This document shows, piece after piece, positions 24,920 through 36,824 of a stretch of DNA of 64,000 bases. Every line of letters starts with the position of its first letter. Within the stretch, counting starts at the first letter, position 1. The stretch lies in NCBI GenBank assembly GCA_023159155.1, contig JAJNNX010000042.1, positions 1 to 64,000 of the forward strand. Direction: 5' to 3'. A program made the position numbers and the translations under genes. The DNA is from Ustulina deusta (lineage: Eukaryota > Ascomycota > Sordariomycetes > Xylariales > Xylariaceae). The notes beneath the pieces are model-generated. The model was not told the origin of the DNA. It worked only from the letters and a program-made list of their open reading frames with translations, and ran no database searches.

Positions 24920-26085
24920 TATTAGTTATAGTATAGCAATATATAATAATAAATAGTAAAAATATACTACTTAACTAATAAAGTTATAACTATATATAAA
25001 TATTTATAAATAAATTTAGCATACTAGATATATAAATATTAAATAATATAGAACTGTTTATTTTTAAATTTATAGTAATAATTAATAGTTTTATAAGTAT
25101 TAAGTACTACTTTAGTAATATTTATTATTTTTAGACCTAAAAAGCAATAAAATTAATTAATTAAAAATTAGATTAACAATTTTGTTTTTATATTAATAAA
25201 TATTAAAATAATTAAAATATTTATTTTTTTGCTTTAGATTTTATATATAATTTTTTATAATATTTATTAATTAATATATTATTATTAAAAATAGTAATAA
25301 AAATTAAAATATAAAACTTTTTAATAATAAATATTAATAAAACTATTATAGATTTTAATACTAAATAATAAATATTCGAACTAGTCTACTAAACCTAAAA
25401 CGTTTAAAAAATAATATATAATATAGCAACTTTTGCGTAAAAATAATATAAGCTATAAACTAACAAAAAAAACATCTAGTAGATTTTAAAATAAAAAATA
25501 AAATCTTTTTTAAAAAAAAAAGCTTTGTAACGTAAGTATTAACTACTAGATTAAACTTTTAGTTAATTAGACTTTTTAAGATCTTAAAAAAACAAAAATT
25601 TAATTATATTTTTAACTTGTTTAATTTTTATAAAATAAAAAACCTATTTTATATTAACCGATTATAAAAAGTAAATAATAATTTTTTATTTTAATAAATC
25701 TAATTATTGCTTTTAGTTAAAAATATTAATAACAAAACAAAATTTAAAGTTAAATAAATCAAACAATTAAAAATATAAAAAAAAAAAAAAAACTATAATA
25801 TTAGGTTACTTAAAAAGGCTATAATTCTAATAATATTTAATATATAACTTAGAATTTTAAAAATATATTAATTAAGCTTGATTAATTTTATAAAACTTAT
25901 AAAAAAACTTTTAAATTTTTTATAAAATTATAAAAATAAATATATATACTAATAATTAATAAATTTATAAATAATTATAAAAATAATAATAAGGTAGTAT
26001 AATATAAAAAAATTATATAAACTTAATATTATTAATAACTTTAAGTTAAAATTATATCTAAACTTTCGGTTTTAAAAAAAAATAG

Positions 26086-26315
26086 TATAACAGTTAGTAT
26101 AGTTTTAGCAAAACTTGCAAAAACTTTAGACTTATATAGCAATAAAATAAAAAGTCTATATACGGACTAACTTATAACTTTATAGCTATATATATAGAGT
26201 TTATATCTACTTATTTTATAAACTTTAAATTTTTTTTTTTTTTTTTTTAGCTTAAAATCTTCATTTATAGTATTAATAAACTAGCTATAAAAGCTTTACT
26301 TAACTAATCGTAACA
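26086..26315 (+). repeat. 3' LTR of R1-A
   Basis: Starts TATAACAGTTAGTATAG after an A-rich purine run (probable polypurine tract) and ends AATCGTAACA. About 230 bp, a direct repeat of 18044-18280. Confidence 0.88.
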
Positions 26316-26664
26316 CTTATATATTTAGAATAAATAAAAAAAAAAAACTATTTGCTATAAAATATAATAAATATATTTATAATTTTATAGCTATTTTTTC
26401 TTTTTTATTTAATGTTAAGTTATATTAATTAAACCTTATCTTTTTTAGTTTACTTATTTACTAGTAATCTAAACTTATGTTTTTACTAATAATCTAAACT
26501 TACTTGTTTACTAATAATCTAGGCTTATTTGTTTACTAGTAATCTAGTAATTTATTATATAATTTAAAGCTTTTAATATTTTTTCTATTAGTTATATACT
26601 AGAAGCTTCTTTCTGTGCCCCGTACTTGGTTTTTCTAACAAATCTTTTATGCTATTAGTTCGTA
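26316..26664. other. spacer between R1 copies with a short minisatellite
   Basis: AT-rich sequence not shared with R1. It may be the far side of R3, into which R1-A inserted. It contains the repeat at 26456-26550 and a less AT-rich patch near 26.6 kb (TGTGCCCCGTACTTGG). No gene is visible. Confidence 0.5.
26456..26550 (+). repeat. 25-bp tandem repeat, about four units
   Basis: Units read TTTACTARTAATCTARRCTT plus a few bases, repeated about four times with transition differences. No coding or regulatory role is apparent. Confidence 0.75.
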
Positions 26665-28198
26665 ACATTTAGTTAGATTAATTATTATTTTTAAGTTTTT
26701 ATTAAAATATTTAATTTTTAAATTATTAATTATTAATTTTTATTATATATATTAAATATTTATAAATTTTATTAACTATTTTATTTTAATAATTGCAAAA
26801 TTTTTAAAGTTTAACTAAATAAACTATTTTTATTTTTAATTATTATTTAATTTATTATATAAACTTATAACTAATTATTAAAAAAATATAGATTTTAATA
26901 TTATTAATTTATAATTAAATAAATATTTAAAAAATAATTAATTTCTTTTAATTATATATTTTAATTAAAATAAATAAAAAAACAAATAAAAAACTTCTTA
27001 TTGGTTTTAATTATTTTTTAAAGTAAATAAATTATTAAAACTATTTTTATTATATATTTTTTTTATCAATTAAATATTTAAAACTTTAAACATTACTAAA
27101 AATTAATAATTAAGTTTATTAAAAATTTAATTATTTAAATTAAATTTTTATTTAATTAAATTTATTTAATATTATATATCAATTTAATGACTTTATTAAT
27201 AAATAATTTATAAAAAATATTTAAATTTTTAAAAACTTTATATAAAAATAGTTTTATAATTTATATTTTTATTATAATTTAACTAATTAATATTTTTTTT
27301 TAATTTTATATATATAAATTTAAGATATTTTATAAATAATAATTATTTAATTAAAATTATAATAAATTATTAATAAAATTTAAATTATTTTAATAATATT
27401 ATTAAATAGTTTTTTGATTAAATAATAATATATTTTTATAAATCTTTTGATATCTTTTTTTAATTATTTTATAATGTATTAAAATTAGTTTTTTTTAATT
27501 TAAAAAATAATAATATTTTTATTTAATTTTTTTATTAGTTTATAAACTTAATTATTAAATAAAGCTTTATTTTTTATAAATTTGCTGAAATTAATTTTTT
27601 ATACTTTAGTTTTTTTAATATAAAAAAAGCTTAAAATATTAAAAAATAAATTAATAAAATAAAAAATAAATAAAATATTAAAACTAAAAACTTTAAAATT
27701 AATATTTTTAAATATATTTTTTATTATTAAATTATAGTTATTTTTTAAAAATGTTAAAATAAATATAATAAAAAATTTATATTTTATTTTTTTTGTTTAT
27801 TAAAAAAGTTTTATCAGAATTAATATAAAATTATAAGTTTAAATAGCTTTAATATTTTTTAATATATTTTTAAATATATTATTTATTTTAAATTATTTTA
27901 GTTTTAGTTTAAATTTTATTTTTTTAAGTTTTAATTTTTTGTTTTTTTTAGATTTTCTTTTAAATATTAGTTCGTTTAAAACGTTTATAAAAAGGTTTAA
28001 GATAAAATCTTTTTTTTTTTTATAAAAAAAAAATTTAAGCTTATTTTAAAATAATAAGCAAGCTATATTTAATAGCTAGAATTATTTTAATTGTTTAAAA
28101 ACTAAAAATAAATTTAAAATATTTAAAATTAAGTTTTTTATAAATTATTAATTTTTAAGTAATATAAAAATTAAAAGTTTTTTTAAAATTATATTAAA

Positions 28199-28410
28199 TG
28201 TTTGAATGGAGTGTACTGCATATTTCCAAGGCAGCAGTACATGCCTGCAAGGTTGGTGGAATACAGTCTATTCACTATATGCCACACTCAAAGGGAGGGA
28301 GAGAAAGGAAGGAATTTGGTAGGTGGGCCCTAGCCGGACCCCTTGGCCAGACCCCTTCGTACAGAGGGGTCCGTAAGTGCCCCAGCTAATTGCGTACGAT
28401 TAATCCAACA
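28199..28410 (+). mobile_element. solo LTR, 212 bp, same family as 16995-17263
   Basis: Starts TGTTTGAATGGAGTG, ends TTAATCCAACA, flanked by the duplication TTAAA. It matches the 16995-17263 copy closely but lacks about 57 bp of the repetitive G/C-rich part. It shows almost no RIP change. The plus-strand frame 28198-28389 is chance. Confidence 0.9.
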
Positions 28411-28530
28411 TTAAAGTTATATTTATATTATAAAATATATATTTAAAAAAAATTTTTATTTCTATTTTATTAATTATAATAAAATAAAAAATATATATTT
28501 ATTAAATATTTATTAATAAATAATTAACAA

Positions 28531-28608
28531 GTTTAAAGTAGTGTTATAATTAGTAAAATAAAGTTTTTATAGCTAGTTTATTAATAATATAAATAAAAAT
28601 TTTAAACT

Positions 28609-28639
<31 letters not shown>

Positions 28640-28750
28640 AGAGTTTATAAAATAAATAAATATAAACTTTATATATATAACTATAAATTTATAAGATAGT
28701 CTATATATAAAGTTCTTATATGTCTTGCTAAAACTATACTAATTATTATA
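28531..28750 (-). repeat. R1 LTR (5' LTR of R1-C)
   Basis: Inverse of the R1 LTR: starts TGTTATAATTAG, keeps its TG terminus, and ends CTAATTATTATA. It includes a run of about 28 A near 28.6 kb. Confidence 0.8.
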
Positions 28751-29865
28751 AAAGTTATAATTATATATAAATATTTATAAATAAGTTTAATTATTTAATT
28801 ATAACTTTATTTAATAAAAAAATAAATATTATAAAATTATAACCGATATAATATTATATAAAGTTATATAAATTCTTTAATATATTAAATATATAAATAT
28901 TAAAAAATATAAAATTATTTATTTTTAAGTTTATAATAATAATTAATAAATATATTATTATTAAAAATAATAATAAAACATAATATATAAAACTTTTTAA
29001 TAATAAATATTTAAGTTAATTTATTAAATTTAAAATATTTAAAAAATAATATATAATATAGCAATTTTTATATAAAAATAATCTAAATCAAAAATTAAGA
29101 AAAAAAATACTTAATAAATTTTAAAATAAAAAATAAAGTCTTTTTAAAAAAAAAGTTTTATAATATATATATTAATTATTAAATTAAATTTTTAATTAGA
29201 TAAATTTTTTAAGATTTTAAAAAAATAAAAGTTTAGTTATATTTTTAATTTATTTAATTTTTATGAAATAAAAAATTTATTTTATATTAATTAATTATAA
29301 AAAATAAATAATAATTTTTTTTTTAGTAAATTTAGTTATTATTTTTAATTAAAAATATTAAAAATAAAGTATAGTTTAAAATTAAATAAATTATATAATT
29401 AGAAATATATATAAAAAATAAAAAATTATAACATTAACTTGTTTAAAAAAGTTATAATTTTAATAATATTTAATATATAGCTTAAAATTTTAAAAATATA
29501 CTAATTAAGCTCAACTAATTTCATAAAACTATAAAAATAAATATATATAATAATAAGTAATAAATTTATAAATAATTCTAAAAATAATAATAAAGTAGTA
29601 AGCTATAAAAAAGCTATATAAATTTGATATTATTAATAATTTTATGTTAAAATTATATTTAAATCTTTAGTTTTAAAAAAAATTAGTATAATAATTAGTA
29701 TAGTTTTATTAAACTTAGAAAGATTTTAGATCTATATAATAATAAAATAAAAAGTTTATATTTATTTATTTTATAAGTTCTAACTTTTTTTTTTTTTTTA
29801 GCGTAGAGTCTTTATTTATAGTATTAATAAACTAGCTATAAAAGCTTTATTTAACTAATTATAAC
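28751..29865 (+). mobile_element. R1 3'-end fragment with LTR, plus strand
   Basis: Directly after the R1-C LTR the sequence matches the 3' part of R1 in plus orientation (compare 24.98-26.3 kb), ending in an LTR at 29687-29865. The 5' part of this copy is missing. The abrupt head-to-head junction at 28750 suggests rearrangement or insertion of one R1 into another. Confidence 0.7.
29687..29865 (+). repeat. R1 LTR at the end of the 3' fragment
   Basis: Starts TATAATAATTAGTATAG and ends TAATTATAACA. It is shorter than the other LTRs because of internal deletion. Confidence 0.8.
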
Positions 29866-30082
29866 ATAGGATATATAATAATAATAATAATTTTTTATAG
29901 TTCTAAATAAAAATGCACACTTATTATATTTTTTATTTAATAATTTCTAAAGTTTTTAAGAATATGTTCTATTCTATAATTAAAGACTTGTTTTTTATAG
30001 GTATGTACTAGCTTTATTATAATATTAGTTTTTTTATTTATTTTTTTATATATAAAAGAAAATTACTAAAGAAAATCTTTTA
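29866..30082. other. AT-rich spacer
   Basis: 217 bp between two R1 LTRs. Nothing recognisable. Confidence 0.6.
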
Positions 30083-30281
30083 TATAATAATTAATATAGT
30101 CTTAGTAAAACTTATAAAAACTTTAGACTTATATAGCAAGAAAATAAAAAGTTTATATATAAAATAACTTATAACTTTATAGCTATATATATAAAATTTT
30201 ATTTTTTTTTATTTTTTTTTTTATTTTTTTTTATAATATTAATAAACTAGCTATAAAAATTTTATTAAATTAATTATAATA
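30083..30281 (+). repeat. 5' LTR of R1-B
   Basis: About 199 bp, strongly AT-converted. Recognised by the CTTAGTAAAACTT...TTTAGACTTATATAG blocks and AATAAACTAGCTATAAAAA near its end. Confidence 0.8.
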
Positions 30282-30677
30282 CTATTTTAAGCTTACTAAT
30301 TATTTATTAATAAATATTTAATAAATATATTTATTTTATTTTATTATAATTAATAAAATATAAATAAACTTTTTTTTTAGTTATATATTTTATAATATAA
30401 ATTTAATTGTAATATAATTTTAAAAAAAATTTTAATTTTTATATTACTTAAAAGCTAATAATTTATAAAAAACCTAACTTTAAATGTTTTAAATTTAGTT
30501 TTAGTTATTAAGTATAGTGAGCTTATTATTTTTAAATAATTTTATATTAAACTTTTATATAAATGCTTTAAGCAAACCAATACTTAAACAAAAATAAAAA
30601 AAAATTAAAAAATTAAAACTAAAAAAATTTAAAATAAATAATATATTTAAAAATATATTAAAAAATATTAAAACTAT

Positions 30678-31035
30678 TGCAGTAGGGCTAGTGCGCGCGT
30701 ACAGGAGACAGGTCCTTAGTCATGGAATAAAACGCATTCTCGGAAACCTTAGAGATTACGGGACAAGAAGTATAAAAAACGCGCGTTTTTATTTGAAGCT
30801 ACAAAAGACTTTTTCTTTACGTAGCAAACAACAGACAATCATTACAAAATACTAAATAGGAGTTAAGAATTTGTTTTTATTAATTAATTATTGCGTTTTT
30901 ATTTATAATTATGAATTAGAGCTTAACCTAATACATATAAAGATCCGCAAGCCGGAAAACGTAGTCCGATACGGAATAATCAGGTAGGTTTGGTTGGTTT
31001 GAGTGTGCGATACGCCGATCAGGAGCCCTGCTCCA
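30678..31035. mobile_element. 358-bp non-autonomous TIR element, not RIP-mutated
   Basis: Comparison with R1-A near 18.77 kb shows an extra block with imperfect inverted ends: TGCAGTAGGGCT left and, inverted, TGGAGCAGGGCT right (10 of 12 match). It has GC-rich ends with GCGCGCG and ACGCGCGT motifs and an AT-rich middle. It has no coding capacity. The target duplication is not clear, so the superfamily is undetermined (hAT or Mutator are possible). Single copy in this window. Confidence 0.6.
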
Positions 31036-34000
31036 TTTTATTATATAAACTTATAATTTTATATTAGTTTTAATAGAACTTTTTTATTATATTTATTGTA
31101 GTAGTTTTTAAAAAATAACTATAATTTAATAATAAAAAATATATTTAAAAATATTAATTTTAAACTTTTTAGTTTTATTGTTTTACTTATTTTTTATATT
31201 ATTAGTTTATTTTTTAGCGTTTTAAACTTTATTTATACTAAAAAAGCTAAAATATAAAAAACTAATTTTAGTATTTTTATAAAAAATAAAGCTTTATTTA
31301 ATAATTAAGTTTATAAATTAATAAAAAAATTAAACAAAAATATTACTATTTTCAACCTAAAAATAGCTAATTTTAATATATTATAAACTAATTAAAAAAG
31401 TTTATTAAAAATTTTCCAAATAATTTTTTTTATTTAATTAAAAAACTATTTAATAATATTGCTAACATAATTTCAGCTTTATTAATAATTTATTATAATT
31501 TTAATTAAATAATTATTATTTATAAAATATTTTAAATTTATATATATAAAACTAATAAAAATATTAATAACTTTATTTTTATATTTAATAGTTTAGTTTA
31601 AAAATATTAATTAGCTAAATTATGATAAAAATATAAATTATGGAACTATTTTATATAAAGCTTTTATAAATTTAAATATTTTTTTTAAACTATTTATTAA
31701 TAAAATTATTAAATTAATATATAATATTAAATAAGCTTATAAAAACTATTAATAAATTAAACTTATAAGTTTAATTAAATAAAAGTTTAATTTAAATAAT
31801 TAAAATTTTAGTAAACCTAATTATTAATTTTTAGCTAATTTTAAAATAATTAAAATAAGCTTTAATTCTAAAAAATATATATATATATATATTAATTAAT
31901 GATTATAACTAAAAGCTTAAATTTTTAAACGTTTAATTAGTAAAAAAAACATATAATAAAAATAATTTTCATAGTTTATCTAATTTAAAAAATATATAAA
32001 ACTAATAAAAGTTTTTTCATTAGTTTTTTTATTTATTTTAGTTAAAATATATAACTAAAATAAATTAATTATTTTTAAAATATTTATTTAATTATAAATT
32101 AATAATATTAAAATAAAAACTTTAGTTTTATATAATATTAGAATTTATATTTTTTTAATAATTAGCTATGAGTTTATATAATAAGTTAAATAATAATTAA
32201 AAATAAAAATAATTTATTTAATAAAATTTTAAAAATTTTATAATTATTAAAATAATATATATAATAAAAATTAATAATTAATAATTTAAAAATTAAATAT
32301 TTTAAATTATTAATTTTACCTATAATATTGTTATTAATATTAAATAGTTAATAAAATAAAATATTTTAATAAAAACTTAAAAATAATAGCTAATTTAGCT
32401 AAATAATTTATTTTTATTAGTTTAATTTTTATTAATAATTATTATTAAACTTTTTAACTATAAAAAGTAAAATATAAACCTAAAAATATAAAAAAATATT
32501 AATTAATATAATTAACTATTAAAAAAATATTATTAAATATTAAAATCATTTTTTAAAAATAAAACAATTATTTTAAGTATAACTAAAACTAAAAAAACAA
32601 AAAAAAAACAAAGATTTTTAAACTTAAAACAAAAAAGGTTTATATAATAATTTTTTTTTGAAAAAACTAAACTATTATTAAAAGAATTATATAAAATTTT
32701 TAAAATTATTTTTATTAAAATAAATAAAAATAATTAGCTGAAAAAAACTTTAAAAAAACTTATTATAATTAAGTTTATAATAACTAAAAGTCATTAATAT
32801 TTTATAAAAAAAAAAACTTAAATTAATTAAGTAATATTATAAAAGAATTTTAATAATAAACTAATTTTATTTTATAAAAAAAAACCTTTAAATATATAAA
32901 ATTAATATAAAGCTTTTTGTTTTTTTAATTATTATATTGAAAAAAGTTGTTTTTTAAAAAAAAATTTAAAATTTTATTATTATTATAACTAAAATTTAAT
33001 AATAAAAAATATATTTTAAAATTTTATTAATATTAAATATTTATATAGTTTATTTTATTTTAAAAAAATTTATAAATAAACTACTAGTGATAAATTTTAT
33101 TAAATAAAATTATATTAGTTTTAAATATTAATAGTACTATATTTAATTATTATAATATTATTTATTTTATAAAATTAATTATTATTAATTTTAGAATTAT
33201 TTTTTTTGTTTTTTTTTTTATTTATCAAAAAATATTTTAATAAAAAGTTTTACTATTTAGTTTATAAATAAAACTTATTTAGTAGCAAGCTTTTATTAAT
33301 ATATAAATTTAAAAACTTGTAAACAAATTTATAAATATTTATATAAATAATATTTTAATTTATTTTAAAACTAAAAAATAATATTAAATTTATTATAAAA
33401 AAATAATTTATTATTTATATTAAGTTAAATATTAAAAAAATATTAAAAAATCTTATATTAATATATTTATTATTAATTATTTAAAAATAATTATATAAAC
33501 TAAAATGAAAATAAAAATTAATTTTATTCAAATTTAAACAATTTTCAATTAAAATTTTAATAATTTAAAAAATACTAAATTAATTTAGTTATTATTTAAG
33601 TTTTATAATTATATTTATATATTTATTTACTATATTAGTAAAGTTATTGCTTTTTTAAACTAACTATTAAGAAAAGATTTTTAATTATAATTAGATTAAA
33701 ATAAAAACAACCTTTTAAAGATATAAAACTATTAATATATAAAGCGTTTATTTTAGCTTTTTTTAAGTTTAGCTAATTAATATATATAAAAATAAATATT
33801 TTATATAATATAATAAAAAAAGTTATTTAATAAAAGAAAATATAACTTAAAAATTTATAAAATATTTTTTAAAATAATAATACTAACTAAACAAGTTTAT
33901 ATAATTTAAAACTATAAATTTTTAATAATAATATAAACTTTTAAATATTATTATTTCAAACTTTTTAGAACTAAGTTTTTTATAATAACTAATTATTAAA

Positions 34001-34484
34001 TTTTTTTATATTTTTTAAATAAACAAATTTTATTAATATAATAAGTTTATTAAACTAATTTTTTATTAAATTTTAATATTATTTTTTAGTACTAACTAGA
34101 ACCAAAAAATATAATAGCTAATATTTTATTAAAAAAAATAGTAAAACTTTTTATAATAAAAACCAAAAAACCTAAAAAAAAACCAATAATATTAGTTCTT
34201 TTTAATAAAATATTAAGTTTTATATTAATTATAGATTTTCTATTTAATATTTTTTAAAAAGCTAACTTAATAAACTTAATTAAATAAAAAAACTAGCTAT
34301 AAAATCTAAAAAATAAAAACAAAAAACTATATATATTTAAAATTATTTTACATAAAACTATTTTTTTTATATAGCTTTAATTTAAAAAGTTTATATATTT
34401 TTAATTATTATATATTAAAATTAATATAAAATAATTAAAATATTAAAACAAAAATATTATTAGTTTTATTTAAAATATAATTAT

Positions 34485-34790
34485 TGTTGGAATAACTAGT
34501 ATTGGTTACAACCTTATTGTGCAACTCGCACGGAGTGCAAGTTTATGCTCGGCTTTTGTACGGATGTTAGCCGGACCTCGGCCGGACGAAAGGGACCTTA
34601 TTTCCCCTTTGTTATATTAGCTCGTACAATAGCATAAGCTCTTATATAAATATAAAAAACTTATGCTTTATATAAACATTTTTTTTTTTTTTTTTTATAT
34701 AAATAATATAGTATATAATAGATTATATTCTATTTATATATATTATTTGTTTGTTTTATATATAATATATTATATATAGCTTATTTAATA
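34485..34790 (+). repeat. 5' LTR of Copia-A
   Basis: 306 bp, starts TGTTGGAATAACTAG and ends TTATTTAATA. The first about 160 bp is GC-normal (for example CAACTCGCACGGAGTGCAAG). It is followed by CTGATTAATAATTGC, the probable primer-binding region. Confidence 0.92.
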
Positions 34791-34908
34791 CTGATTAATA
34801 ATTGCAAAAATATTTGTATAATTATAAAAGTACTATAAATTAGCAAAAATAAAAACAAAGTCCAACCTATAATATTAATAGATCTTTATATTGTACCTTA
34901 AATCTTTA

Positions 34909-35074
34909 CTATACAATTATTTTACTTCTTTTAACGGAGCATGGGAATAATCGTACAAAATAAAGCAAATATTTTATCTTTTTTAATAAAGCATTAAAAT
35001 ATTTAATTGTTGTAAAAAAAAAAGAAAATCTAAACTTCTGCTATATAATTATTTTACTTCTTTTAACGGAGCAT
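34909..35074 (+). repeat. 132-bp tandem duplication in the Copia-A leader
   Basis: A 34-bp block ending TTTTAACGGAGCAT occurs at 34909-34942 and again at 35041-35074 with one change. Copia-B seems to carry only one equivalent. It lies in the untranslated leader between the 5' LTR and gag. Confidence 0.75.
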
Positions 35075-36824
35075 TAAAATAATATAAAAAAAAAAAAAAA
35101 ATAACATATAGTTATACTAACTTTAATTATATTGTTATATAATAGCTAAACAACCCTTTTACCTTTTTATTTTTATTTTTATTTATTTACTCCTATTTTA
35201 TTTTACTATAATATTAGATATATTTTATAATATAGCTAAAACAGCTAAATCGGACATTTTTGTTATATATAAAAAATTTACTAAAAAATATAATATAAAT
35301 ATAAAAAATATATAAAAATATCTTAACCTTAAGTACTAAAAAAAAAATATTAACCTAAGTACTATAATATAAAAGATATTAAATATATAAATAGCCTTTT
35401 AAATCAAAAAATATATTTATTTGCTAACTAACATATAATTATTTAAATAAGCATATAAAAAAGATTTTAAAAACTAAATAAAACAAAATTCTAAAAATAT
35501 ATATTATAACTTATATATAAAATTATTTTAAATCATCTAGCAATAAAGCATATAAATATAAATAAATAAAAGATCATACCTAAAAAACCTTAAAGCAATT
35601 ATATAAAATAAATCTAAAAGTATAAAAAGTCTTTTAGAACTTCTAATTATTTAATTTACTTTTTTACCCCTTATATAACAACCTTTAGTCTTTTTTATAC
35701 TAAACTAACAATTTCAACCTATTTTTTAGCCTACTTTTATACCCTAGCTTATATTAACCCTTTAGCCTATTATATAAACTGAACTAGAACTACTTATTAA
35801 ATAACTAGAACTTATATAGCTTAAACCTATTTAAAACATATAATTCCAAACCTTTAAGAACTACACTGCCCTATTTATATAACCTACTATCAAGTTTTAA
35901 AATATTTCTAAACCTATATATAATTATATAACAAAGGTAGGCCATAAGCCGAACTTCTAACTAGTATATAAATACCTTATTATTTATAACCCCCTTTAGA
36001 CCCCTATATAATAAGCATACTTTTATATAACACTAGACCCTATACTAAATAACCCTTTTTTAGATCTACCCTTTATAAAAAATATATAAAACAAAATAAT
36101 TCTTTTTAAAAAATATATAATTTTTCAAAAAATATAAAAAAAAAAAAACTATATAAGCTAACTATATAACCTATTTTATAACAAAGTATATCTATTTATA
36201 AATGTTTATTAAAAACTTAGTATTACAAAAAATCAATATTATATAATATTTTTAATAATTTTTAAGGGTTATATAAAAAATTTTTATATTTACTAAATTA
36301 GACCTAAAAAAACTTAAAATAAAATCTATTATATAATAAATGCTTATTTTAATATTAATATAAATTATAGCTAGTACTAAACTAACTAGACTATAATTAC
36401 TTTTGTATAAATAAAAAAAAAAAACCTAGATTTAGTAGTATATAAAATACTAAAACTTATAATTAATAAGCTTACAAAAGTACAACAAGCATTCGGTACA
36501 AATTATTAAAAAAAAATCTAACTTAATATAACTATTATATAAGCATATTAAAAAATATTAGAACTAGTTATAGCTTTTATATTCTAAAAGCTAATAAGCA
36601 AAAGTTTTTTTTTAGACCTCCAAACATATATTTAAATAGCAACTAATAATATATTAAAAAACTTTATATAAAAAAATAATAATGCTTATTTTATAAACCA
36701 GAAATATAATTAAAGCAATTATATAAAAGGCTAATAGTATAGATTTTCTAGATTTTTAAGCAGACTAGGCATAAAACATTACAACCCAAAGGATTAAAAC
36801 AACTAAAACTATTATATAAATAAG

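Larger units (their letters stand above)
18044..26315 (+). mobile_element. R1-A: full-length Ty3/Gypsy retrotransposon with three nested insertions
   Basis: Direct LTRs at 18044-18280 and 26086-26315 (start TATAAYAG, end CGTAAYA). The flanking 5-mers TTTAT and CTTAT differ only by one C-to-T change, so they look like a RIP-altered target duplication. Inside are a solo LTR (20178-20373), a TRIM (21239-21714) and Fot1-2 (23060-24919). Without these the element is about 5.7 kb. RNase H motifs on the plus strand set the direction. The family recurs at 26665-29865, 30083-43312, 43313-45291 and 45616-60705. Confidence 0.88.
26665..28750 (-). mobile_element. R1-C: truncated R1 Gypsy copy, minus strand
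   Basis: T-rich sequence that is the inverse of the 5' part of R1 (compare 58.8-60.7 kb), ending in an inverted R1 LTR at 28531-28750. Only the gag side remains. A solo LTR is inserted at 28199-28410. No 3' LTR is present on the left side, so the element is truncated or deleted there. Confidence 0.7.

Noticed and set aside
26456..26550. CRISPR-like array
   Set aside because: Units are directly adjacent 25-mers without spacers, in a fungal AT-rich block; it is a minisatellite.
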